A stretch of 10,230 nucleotides of DNA from assembly GCA_013140395.1 (NCBI GenBank), contig JABFSY010000217.1, positions 1 to 10,230 on the forward strand, in the 5' to 3' direction. Positions 1-6,062 of the stretch are shown one piece after another. The position numbers were made by a program, and so were the translations under genes. Every line of letters begins with the position of its first letter. The first letter of the stretch is position 1. The notes under the pieces are model-generated. The model saw nothing but the letters and a program-made list of their open reading frames with translations, was not told the DNA's origin and ran no database searches. The DNA comes from Cyclobacteriaceae bacterium. Its GTDB lineage: Bacteria > Bacteroidota > Bacteroidia > Cytophagales > Cyclobacteriaceae.

Positions 1-1
1 G

Positions 2-103
2 CTAAAACGAGCGAAGGAGTTTGATATTTCCAACATTCTGCCTCTCTACGAAAATTACTACCACAAGATCCTTGAGAGATCAGCGCTGAAAGAGACGGTC
101 TAG
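2..103 (+). CDS. 3' end of a family-1 glycosyltransferase-like gene (possibly BshA)
   Basis: An open frame enters from the left edge and ends at a TAG stop, giving 33 C-terminal residues. They read as a charged, aromatic-rich helix (AKEFDISNILPLYENYY, then HKILE). This kind of 'FD..NI.P.YE..Y' tail is typical of the last helix of GT-B glycosyltransferases. It most resembles BshA, the enzyme that joins N-acetylglucosamine to L-malate in bacillithiol synthesis, which is common in Bacteroidota. The assignment rests on a short tail only, with no catalytic residue in view, so BshA is an inference and another GT4 enzyme is possible. The gene converges with the small lipoprotein gene on the opposite strand. 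Confidence 0.5.
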   Translation, partial: LKRAKEFDISNILPLYENYYHKILERSALKETV

Positions 104-153
104 TGATTTTTGCTTTCTAAACGAATCCGCGCAGATCGAAAAATAGCAGTGGT

Positions 154-185
154 TAAAAACAAAAAAAGCTACATAAAGCAGCTTT
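154..185 (-). terminator. Intrinsic terminator of the small lipoprotein gene
   Basis: Read on the minus strand, an 8-bp stem AAAGCTGC / GTAGCTTT (one G-U pair) closes a 5-base loop TTTAT. It is followed at once by a T-rich tract (TTTTGTTTTT). It lies about 25 bases after the lipoprotein stop. A second AT-rich dyad, ATTCTTC / GAAGAAT at 190-210, sits between the stop and this hairpin. The structure and T-tract are seen directly; function is inferred. Confidence 0.7.
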
Positions 186-210
186 GTAAATTCTTCAAAA
201 AAGGAAGAAT

Positions 211-336
211 CTAAATTCTGGAAGGCTTCACCTCTTTTGTCTGAGGTGCCTTTGAATAGGTAGGGCAGGTGTAAGAGCTGCATGCAGAAACAAGCATTGC
301 TGCTACAACGACCACTAACAAAGTTGATTTTTTCAT
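211..336 (-). CDS. Small lipoprotein, 41 residues, unknown function
   Basis: The protein begins MKKSTLLVVVVAAMLVSAC, a classic lipoprotein signal: a KK n-region, a hydrophobic core, and a lipobox LVSA before Cys19. The mature part would be only 23 residues, anchored by a lipid on Cys19, with a second cysteine (Cys24) and a basic tail. A longer frame extends upstream to 465, but it would bury the signal peptide internally, so the start at 336 is preferred. Bacteroidota carry many such very short lipoproteins of unknown role, and I cannot assign a function. The gene stands alone, with a terminator downstream and a possible promoter -7 element at 360-367. Confidence 0.7.
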   Translation of the reverse strand: MKKSTLLVVVVAAMLVSACSSYTCPTYSKAPQTKEVKPSRI

Positions 337-359
337 TTTGAGTTTGATTAAAGCGTTCA

Positions 360-367
360 CAAATGTA
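360..367 (-). promoter_or_regulatory. Possible Bacteroidota -7 element for the lipoprotein gene
   Basis: On the minus strand TACATTTG matches the Bacteroidota -7 consensus TAnnTTTG exactly, 23 bases before the lipoprotein ATG. No clear TTTG lies at the expected 17-20 base distance; an AT-rich stretch is there instead. It is therefore a weak candidate. Confidence 0.3.
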
Positions 368-529
368 GACGATCTCCGAGTTAAAATATTGTCCATAACG
401 GCAAAATCCTTACACAAGTTCCATAAACCAACTATTTTTCGGGATAGACGGCATTCACAAAACAAAGTTTAGCCAGATGGAAACAGAATACACAAATATT
501 TGGTTAATTAGCCAGCGAACCAAGGTAGG

Positions 530-656
530 ATTCAAAATTCAAAAAGCAGGGTTCAATATTCAAAATTCAAGATGCCAAGCTCAAGATTGGAAAATCAAAG
601 AGCAAATATCTAAAATCATAAATCGTAAATCGTACATCTTAAATCGTCAAATCACT
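530..656 (+). repeat. Degenerate tandem heptamer array upstream of the VWA gene
   Basis: From 530 to 648 the sequence divides into 17 consecutive 7-base units in one unbroken phase. One more unit follows at 650-656 after a 1-base slip. Early units resemble ATTCAAA (530, 537, 558) and later ones AATCGTA (621, 628), AATCATA (614) and AATCGTC (642), with diverged units between. TC at positions 3-4 of the unit is the most constant part. The array stops two bases before the VWA start codon. It fills the right part of a 322-base gap (337-658), where I see no convincing promoter for the VWA gene and no coding potential. Position in the transcript leader is inferred. Confidence 0.8.
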
Positions 657-658
657 AA

Positions 659-1756
659 ATGCTTGGCCATCGTTTCTCGAAGTACACACCGCCCCCTGAT
701 AGCGAAAAAAGCGACTTTGAGCGATTGCTAAAGGTTTTCATGCAGTTGGTGTTAATTACAGCTGGCAACGTGGGCGAAGCACTACAGTGGCTGACCGAAG
801 TCGATAAGCAATATGGTCTCTCGAACGACCAATACGGCATAGGTGATTTTATTGAGGATCTTAAAAAAAACGGCTACATCTCGGATGCTGGCCCGGATGG
901 CGAATTCAAATTAAAAGCCAAGGGCGAACAAAATCTGCGGCAGTCTGCCTTGGAGGAGATTTTTGGCAAATTAAAAAAGTCTAAAGGGGGAGATCACAAA
1001 ACACACCATAGCGGACGAGGTGATGAGGCCACCACGGACAGGCGCGACTACGAATTTGGCGATTCCGTTGAACAAATTTCAATGACAGACTCATTGCGAA
1101 ATGCCCAAATCAATCATGGTTTGGACGATTTCCGCATGACCGAAGGAGATCTGGAAGTACTCGAAAGCGAATTTAAAACACAGACCTCGACCGTATTGAT
1201 GATAGACATTTCTCACTCCATGATTTTGTATGGCGAAGATCGCATCACGCCTGCCAAAAAAGTAGCTATGGCCCTCGCGGAATTGATCAAGAAGAAATAC
1301 CCTAAAGACACATTAGACATCTTGGTATTTGGCGATGACGCTTGGCAAATCGAAATAAAGGATCTACCCTATTTGCAAGTGGGACCTTACCACACCAATA
1401 CAGTAGCAGGTCTTGAACTGGCCATGGATATTCTAAGAAGAAAGAAGAATGCCAACAAACAGATTTTCATGATCACTGATGGCAAACCTACTTGTATCAA
1501 ACAAGGAATCAAGTATTACAAAAACAGTTTCGGCCTAGATCAGAAAATATTAAACCAAACATTGAGCCTGGCTTCTCAATTGAGAAAAATAAAAGTGCCA
1601 GTTACCACATTTATGATCGCCACTGACCCCTATCTCAAAGCCTTCGTTCGTGAATTCACAAAGGCCAATAATGGAAATGCCTATTATAGCAGCTTACAGG
1701 GACTAGGCAACTTGGTATTTGAGGATTTCAAAAAGAACCGCACCAAAAATCTGTAA
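659..1756 (+). CDS. VWA-domain protein, partner of MoxR-like ATPase
   Basis: This 365-residue protein has a VWA domain at about residues 177-355. The MIDAS metal site is complete: DISHS at 183-187, a threonine at 246 or 248, and D274 in ITDGKP. Such sites bind Mg2+ or another divalent ion and engage a protein ligand. The first 170 residues are charged, with a helical segment at 20-50 and a low-complexity, His/Gly/Asp-rich linker at about 105-135. No signal peptide or membrane segment is seen, so it should be cytoplasmic. The ATG at 659 directly follows the heptamer array and is the first plausible start. A MoxR-like AAA+ gene lies 70 bases downstream. That pairing is typical of chaperone systems that insert metals or remodel complexes; the client here is unknown. 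Confidence 0.9.
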   Translation: MLGHRFSKYTPPPDSEKSDFERLLKVFMQLVLITAGNVGEALQWLTEVDKQYGLSNDQYGIGDFIEDLKKNGYISDAGPDGEFKLKAKGEQNLRQSALEEIFGKLKKSKGGDHKTHHSGRGDEATTDRRDYEFGDSVEQISMTDSLRNAQINHGLDDFRMTEGDLEVLESEFKTQTSTVLMIDISHSMILYGEDRITPAKKVAMALAELIKKKYPKDTLDILVFGDDAWQIEIKDLPYLQVGPYHTNTVAGLELAMDILRRKKNANKQIFMITDGKPTCIKQGIKYYKNSFGLDQKILNQTLSLASQLRKIKVPVTTFMIATDPYLKAFVREFTKANNGNAYYSSLQGLGNLVFEDFKKNRTKNL

Positions 1757-1760
1757 AAAT

Positions 1761-1823
1761 TGTTGGTCGTTGGTGGCATGGCCAATCTACGATCAACCAC
1801 TAACGAAAAACGATCAACCAATA
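1761..1823 (+). repeat. Second heptamer-periodic array with inverted halves, before moxR
   Basis: The VWA-moxR gap is 70 bases. Its right half reads in 7-base units: ACGATCA, ACCACTA, ACGAAAA, ACGATCA, ACCAATA (1789-1823). ACGATCAACCA is repeated exactly at 1789-1799 and 1810-1820, 21 bases apart. The left half (1761-1774) holds TGTTGGT and CGTTGGT, which on the other strand are ACC-type units of the same kind. As RNA, TCGTTGGTGG (1767-1776) can pair with CCACTAACGA (1797-1806), 10 bp with one G-U. The array ends three bases before the moxR ATG. Periodicity and pairing are seen; any role is inferred. Confidence 0.7.
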
Positions 1824-1826
1824 ATA

Positions 1827-3347
1827 ATGAAAGACCATAAGAACATTAAAACACTCGCTCAACTAAAATCAGCTGGCTACAAGTTCAAAACCATCAAAGA
1901 CGAACTGCGTACCAATCTGATCGCAAAATTAAAAAACAAAGAAAATGTGTTTGGAGGCATCTGGGGCTACGAGGAAACCGTCATCCCTGATTTGGAACGA
2001 GCGATTTTAGCAGGGCACGATGTGAATTTGTTAGGTCTTCGTGGTCAAGCCAAGACACGCTTGGCTCGATTGATGGTGAATCTGTTGGACGAGTATGTGC
2101 CGGTAATTGAAGGTTCCGAGCTGAACGATGATCCTTTACACCCCATTTCACGTTTTGGAAAAGACAAAATAGAGGAGCTGGGCGAGCACACTCCTATCAC
2201 TTGGCTACCTCGCGAAGATCGCTACACAGAAAAACTGGCAACCCCAGATGTTTCCATTGCCGATTTGATTGGGGATGTTGACCCCATCAAAGCAGCCTCT
2301 CTGAAACTGCCTTATTCAGATGAGCGGGTGATCCATTTCGGATTAATCCCTCGTTCGCACCGCTGCATTTTTGTAATCAACGAACTACCCGATTTACAAG
2401 CACGTATTCAAGTGGCGCTCTTCAATATTTTGCAAGAGGGCGACATTCAAATCCGCGGCTTTAAGCTTCGCTTGCCACTTGCCATTCAATTTGTATTTAC
2501 GGCCAACCCAGAAGATTATACCAATCGCGGCAGCATTGTTACGCCACTGAAAGATCGGATTGACAGTCAAATCATTACGCACTATCCGAAAACACTTGAA
2601 ATAGGAAAGAAGATCACTCAACAAGAGGCTAACATCCGCGAAGAGCAAAGTAGAATTGTGTCAGGCGTAGAGATCACCAAAGATCTGGTCGAGCAAATTG
2701 CGATTGAAGCACGTAAAAGTGAATTTGTTGATGCAAAAAGTGGCGTTTCTGCCAGGCTTACCATCTCGGCCTATGAGAGTTTGGTTGCCGCAGCCGAGCG
2801 AAGAGCAATCATCAATCAGGAAAAAAATACCAACATTCGGATCTCTGACTTTGTTGGAGTGGTACCATCTATTACCGGCAAGGTAGAATTAGTGTATGAA
2901 GGTCAACAAGAGGGCCCCGGCATTGTTGCCCAAAACTTAGTGGGTAAGGCGATTCGGTCTCAATTTCTCAATTACTTCCCCGATCCAGATAAATTCCGAA
3001 AGCAGAAGGAAAAGAGTCCCTACAAAAAAATCACCAATTGGTTTGGTGATGGCAACACGATTGACCTACTGCATGACATGGCGAATGCCGAATACGAGAA
3101 ATCGTTGAAAGCGGTGCCGGGTCTTTCTGATCTGATCAACGAGTTTCATAAAGGCCAGGATGCTCCCATGAAATTGTTTTTAATGGAATTTGCGCTGCAT
3201 GGCTTGGCAGAATATAGCCTAATTAGCAAGCATAATTTGGTGGCGGGTCATCAATTTAAAGACTTGCTCAGCAGTATGTTTAGTTTGCCTAAACCTGATG
3301 ACGATGAACCAGATGATGATGAGGCGATGGGAGGAAGTAAGTATTGA
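1827..3347 (+). CDS. MoxR-like AAA+ ATPase (Mg-chelatase ChlI-like)
   Basis: This 506-residue protein has an AAA+ module at about residues 45-350. The P-loop is GLRGQAKT (70-77), the GxxGxAKT form common in MoxR proteins. Walker B is IFVINE (181-186), with Asn in place of the usual Asp before the Glu. Sensor 1 is N227 in FTANPED, a candidate arginine finger is R244 (LKDRID), and a sensor-2-like arginine is R310. The stretch ELPDLQARIQVALFNILQEG then DIQIRG is typical of chelatase-like MoxR proteins. A helical C-terminal domain (about 370-485) ends in an acidic tail made of two PDDDE units. The frame is open upstream to 1719, but that start would overlap the VWA gene and read through the heptamer array, so ATG 1827 is preferred. 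It probably works with the VWA protein as an ATP-driven chaperone. Confidence 0.9.
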   Translation: MKDHKNIKTLAQLKSAGYKFKTIKDELRTNLIAKLKNKENVFGGIWGYEETVIPDLERAILAGHDVNLLGLRGQAKTRLARLMVNLLDEYVPVIEGSELNDDPLHPISRFGKDKIEELGEHTPITWLPREDRYTEKLATPDVSIADLIGDVDPIKAASLKLPYSDERVIHFGLIPRSHRCIFVINELPDLQARIQVALFNILQEGDIQIRGFKLRLPLAIQFVFTANPEDYTNRGSIVTPLKDRIDSQIITHYPKTLEIGKKITQQEANIREEQSRIVSGVEITKDLVEQIAIEARKSEFVDAKSGVSARLTISAYESLVAAAERRAIINQEKNTNIRISDFVGVVPSITGKVELVYEGQQEGPGIVAQNLVGKAIRSQFLNYFPDPDKFRKQKEKSPYKKITNWFGDGNTIDLLHDMANAEYEKSLKAVPGLSDLINEFHKGQDAPMKLFLMEFALHGLAEYSLISKHNLVAGHQFKDLLSSMFSLPKPDDDEPDDDEAMGGSKY

Positions 3348-3984
3348 CGAATCTCAGCTATTCGAACTTCGACTACTAATCGCAGGAGGCGAGAGCCTCT
3401 ATTTGGAATTCAAAAAAAAGGCAACCCATCCCGAAAAAATTCTTCGGGAAATGATTGCTTTCGCGAATACGCAGGGAGGCACTATCCTAATTGGCGTAGA
3501 TGATGACGGAAGTATCTCGGGTGTAAAGTATCCTGAAGAAGAATGGATGGGTGTCTCCGCTTTGTTGGCAAACAGCAAGCCACCTATTCCTTACCATGTC
3601 TCGCTCATCGCCATTCCCGATCACCGTTTCATTATTCGACTTGATATTGCAGAAAGTGATAGGCGTCCGCATTTTCTTGTTATCCATGATGGGTCACCGG
3701 AGACGTATGTTCGTGTGAGGGATATGAGCATCAAGGCCAGTACCGAAATGGAAGAAATTGTGCGAAGGCAAAAAAAGAAAAAAGATATCAAGTTCGTGTA
3801 TGGCGAACATGAACAACAGCTGATGAAGTATCTGGCTGATCAAAAAACGATTACGTTGCCTCAGTTTCGCGAGCTAACCGGGTTAAATCGTTTCAAGGCT
3901 TCGCGCAAATTGATACTATTGGTTTTGGCCAATGTGCTGAAAATAGAGGCCACCGAAAAAGGCGATCTGTATTCGCGCGTGTAA
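3298..3984 (+). CDS. AlbA_2/Schlafen-type putative DNA- or nucleotide-binding protein
   Basis: This is a 228-residue protein. Residues about 22-150 match the AlbA_2 (Schlafen AAA_4-like) fold: ESLYLEFK at 32-39, AFANTQGGTILIGVDDDG at 54-71, and YVRV at 137-140. A lysine-rich link (159-165) leads to a C-terminal part (about 168-225) that looks like a winged helix. The gene overlaps the moxR end by 50 bases in the +1 frame, which suggests translational coupling. The exact start is unsure: ATG codons occur at 3298, 3304, 3313, 3316 and 3319, all inside moxR, and the domain begins after them. AlbA_2 proteins include transcription regulators and toxin-like Schlafen relatives. Its role beside MoxR-VWA is unknown. 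Confidence 0.85.
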   Translation: MTMNQMMMRRWEEVSIDESQLFELRLLIAGGESLYLEFKKKATHPEKILREMIAFANTQGGTILIGVDDDGSISGVKYPEEEWMGVSALLANSKPPIPYHVSLIAIPDHRFIIRLDIAESDRRPHFLVIHDGSPETYVRVRDMSIKASTEMEEIVRRQKKKKDIKFVYGEHEQQLMKYLADQKTITLPQFRELTGLNRFKASRKLILLVLANVLKIEATEKGDLYSRV

Positions 3985-4019
3985 ATATTTAATTGGTAAC
4001 AAAAAGATCAACCTAAAAC

Positions 4020-4052
4020 TTTGCTTTTCTCCCTTCACTTTGCGTAGTTTAT
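4020..4052 (+). promoter_or_regulatory. Weak promoter candidate for phoH in the 3985-4180 gap
   Basis: TTTG at 4020-4023 and TAGTTTAT at 4045-4052 resemble the Bacteroidota -33/-7 pair with a 21-base spacer; the -7 box departs from TAnnTTTG at its end. This would leave a leader of about 120 bases. The leader contains the perfect palindrome GAAACGTTTC (4075-4084). The rest of the gap shows no gene, and its left end resembles the heptamer array before moxR. Confidence 0.25.
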
Positions 4053-4180
4053 CCCATCGAACTGATGTCGCGAAGAAACGTTTCATACCTCCCTCACCGG
4101 CAGGTAAACTTACAAGGTCTTTTTAAAACCATTGTGAGAAACGTATCTCCGCGATTTTTATTTATCCCCCCTCTACACCC

Positions 4181-5530
4181 ATGAGCAAATTGAAGAAAGA
4201 CAAGGAAAAAAAAATTTTCGTTCTCGATACTTCGATCATCATTTTCGAACACAACAGCATCCTCAACTTCGATGAGCATGACATTGGCATTCCAATAACA
4301 GTCTTAGAAGAACTGGACAACTTCAAAAAAGGGAATGACACCAAAAATTTTGAAGCCAGAGAGTTTATTCGCCTTATTGATAAGTTGGCGAAAGACCAAA
4401 TGCTGCACCAGTGGAATCCGATCAATGGAAAAGGGAAGGGCAATTTCAAAGTCGTCATGGATACGGGTGGCACAGCTTCCGTAGACGCCAACAAGGTATT
4501 CAATGAAGACAAGGCAGATCATCGGATATTAAATGCTGCCCTGGTATTGCAAAAAGAAGAAAAAGGGCGCAAAGTAATTTTGGTTTCTAAAGACATCAAC
4601 CTCCGGCTAAAGGCAAAAGCACTAGGGTTGACCGCGGAGGATTACACCACTGGTAAAATTCAAAATATCAGTTCGCTCCACACAGGGCGCACCACGCTGG
4701 ACAATGCTACCTCCGAAACGATTGATCTTATTTACGAAAAAGGTTACTGCCCTCCTGACGAAGTATTGGGAAAGCAGAAACCATTGAAAAACCATTACTA
4801 TATTTTACGCAACGGAAAAAAATCAGTGCTGGCATTCTACAACTCTGCCAACGGGATGGTCGAGCAAGTGGAAAAGAGAACAGCGTATGGAGTGAAGCCG
4901 AGAAATGCTGAACAAGCATTTGCTATTCATGCGGTTCTAAAACCAGAGATCAAGTTAGTTTCGATACAAGGTGTAGCGGGTACAGGGAAAACACTGATCG
5001 CGTTGGCTGCAGCACTCGAGCAAAAAAGAGAATACAAACAAATCTATCTGGCCCGCCCGATCGTGCCACTTAGCAACAAGGACATTGGCTACTTGCCAGG
5101 AGATATTAAGTCAAAACTAAATCCCTACATGGAGCCGTTGTGGGATAATTTAAAGTTTATTCAAAATCAATACAGCGAAAGTGATAAAGAGTACGCCAAG
5201 ATTACCGAGATGGTGCAAAATGAAAAGCTGGTAATCACACCATTGGCCTATATTCGAGGCAGAAGTCTTTCCAACATCATTTTCATTGTAGACGAAGCGC
5301 AAAATCTCACACCACACGAAGTAAAAACGATTATTACCAGAGCAGGTGAAAATACCAAGATCATTTTTACTGGAGATATTCATCAAATCGATACGCCTTA
5401 CCTGGATTCACAAAGTAATGGTCTTTCCTATATCATCGACCGACTCAAAGACCATGAGTTGTATGCTCACATTACCCTTGAGAAAGGTGAGCGTTCAGAA
5501 CTCGCCAATTTGGCTAATGAGCTATTGTGA
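4181..5530 (+). CDS. PIN domain-PhoH family ATPase (PhoH2/YlaK type)
   Basis: This 449-residue protein fuses two domains. The N-terminal PIN domain (about 11-150) has the acidic metal-binding set of a PIN ribonuclease: D16 in VLDTS, E44 in LEELD, D113 in ADHRILN and D138 in SKDIN. The C-terminal PhoH domain (about 235-445) has Walker A GVAGTGKT (264-271), Walker B IIFIVDEAQN (366-375) and the family motif TGDIHQIDTPY (397-407). Proteins of this layout are known as PhoH2, an RNA-unwinding and RNA-cleaving ATPase. The length is normal and all key residues are present, so it should be active and cytoplasmic. The ATG at 4181 immediately precedes the PIN domain. It is not closely linked to the gene upstream (196-base gap) and appears monocistronic. 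Confidence 0.93.
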   Translation: MSKLKKDKEKKIFVLDTSIIIFEHNSILNFDEHDIGIPITVLEELDNFKKGNDTKNFEAREFIRLIDKLAKDQMLHQWNPINGKGKGNFKVVMDTGGTASVDANKVFNEDKADHRILNAALVLQKEEKGRKVILVSKDINLRLKAKALGLTAEDYTTGKIQNISSLHTGRTTLDNATSETIDLIYEKGYCPPDEVLGKQKPLKNHYYILRNGKKSVLAFYNSANGMVEQVEKRTAYGVKPRNAEQAFAIHAVLKPEIKLVSIQGVAGTGKTLIALAAALEQKREYKQIYLARPIVPLSNKDIGYLPGDIKSKLNPYMEPLWDNLKFIQNQYSESDKEYAKITEMVQNEKLVITPLAYIRGRSLSNIIFIVDEAQNLTPHEVKTIITRAGENTKIIFTGDIHQIDTPYLDSQSNGLSYIIDRLKDHELYAHITLEKGERSELANLANELL

Positions 5531-5535
5531 CAAGG

Positions 5536-5567
5536 TGCATAACTTGACTCACTAGTCAATTTATGCA
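5536..5567 (+). terminator. Long hairpin just after phoH, terminator-like
   Basis: TGCATAACTTGACT (5536-5549) and AGTCAATTTATGCA (5554-5567) form a 14-bp dyad with one mismatch around a 4-base loop CACT. It begins 5 bases after the phoH stop. No T-run follows on either strand, so it may end or protect the phoH transcript, or be a protein-binding dyad. Confidence 0.45.
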
Positions 5568-5682
5568 TGCTCGCAATATTTCCGGATAAATGAAACAAAT
5601 CGAAGCGCAGAACCCGCTTTCTGAAGTAATTCAACACGTTGACTGATTCTGTGACCAAGTAAGATTATCAGCGTTTGAAGCA

Positions 5683-5713
5683 TTAATAAATGCCCACGTT
5701 ATTAATCGGGCAT
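5683..5713 (+). promoter_or_regulatory. Two interleaved, mutually exclusive hairpins upstream of the 83-residue gene
   Basis: TTAATAA (5683-5689) is complementary to TTATTAA (5699-5705). ATGCCC (5690-5695), which lies in that loop, is complementary to GGGCAT (5708-5713). Both stems cannot easily form together, because only two bases would span the first stem. This gives an either/or structure about 90 bases before the next start codon. The pairings are seen; regulation is speculative. The rest of the 271-base gap (5531-5801) shows no gene. Confidence 0.3.
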
Positions 5714-5801
5714 AGAACTAAGTCGCTGTTCAAACCCTCCATTTTTCAAACCCAGTCACACCCACTTTCTTTGCCGTATAAACGGAAAAGCAAATCACTT
5801 T

Positions 5802-6053
5802 ATGTTCTTCAAACTCTTCTTTAAACACCTGTCTGAGTCCAAAAAACTAAACTATGTGCGGGAGCACGGTGTGATGATTGGGACAAGAATGCGCGATGAG
5901 CGAAAAATATTCTTGTATATGATCAAGGACTTCTTTGTGGAAGTGGTTTACAAAGACGACAACATGGATGAAGCTGCCGAGCGCCTTGGCATGTTCAATA
6001 GCCTAAGCGGCCTGAATAGCTATTTGGAAAGAGAGTTTAAGGCTGCCTTTTAG
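5802..6053 (+). CDS. Small protein of unknown function, 83 residues
   Basis: The frame starts MFFKLFFKHLSESKKLNYV and ends TAG. The protein is highly charged and soluble-looking. An aromatic and basic N-terminus is followed by alternating hydrophobic strands (GVMIGTRM, KIFLYMIKDFFVEVVYK, residues about 23-51) and a helical C-terminal half (DEAAERLGMFNSL, SYLEREFK). I do not recognise a named domain. A beta-rich core plus helix would suit a small binding or adaptor protein, but that is a guess. The start is the first ATG and follows a 271-base gap with secondary structure. The gene ends 9 bases from the end of sucD on the opposite strand. No T-rich terminator separates the two, so their transcripts may overlap. 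Confidence 0.75.
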   Translation: MFFKLFFKHLSESKKLNYVREHGVMIGTRMRDERKIFLYMIKDFFVEVVYKDDNMDEAAERLGMFNSLSGLNSYLEREFKAAF

Positions 6054-6062
6054 CCAACCAAC

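Noticed and set aside
80..283. Open frame on the minus strand across the end of the glycosyltransferase fragment and the lipoprotein gene
   Set aside because: It would be antisense to one gene, overlap the lipoprotein gene and its terminator, and its sequence shows no recognisable signal.
495..502. AATATTTG as a promoter for the VWA gene
   Set aside because: It matches TAnnTTTG in all but the first base, but no TTTG lies at a suitable upstream distance.
530..656. Reading the heptamer array as a CRISPR array
   Set aside because: There are no 25-40 base repeats or unique spacers; the period is 7 bases.
477..731. Open frame on the plus strand that includes the heptamer array
   Set aside because: Its product is a translation of the repeat (lysine, isoleucine and asparagine rich), it overlaps the well-supported VWA start in another frame, and it shows no domain.
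1719..1826. Upstream ATG extension of moxR
   Set aside because: It would overlap the VWA gene and translate the inverted heptamer array, with no family similarity; ATG 1827 begins the conserved protein.
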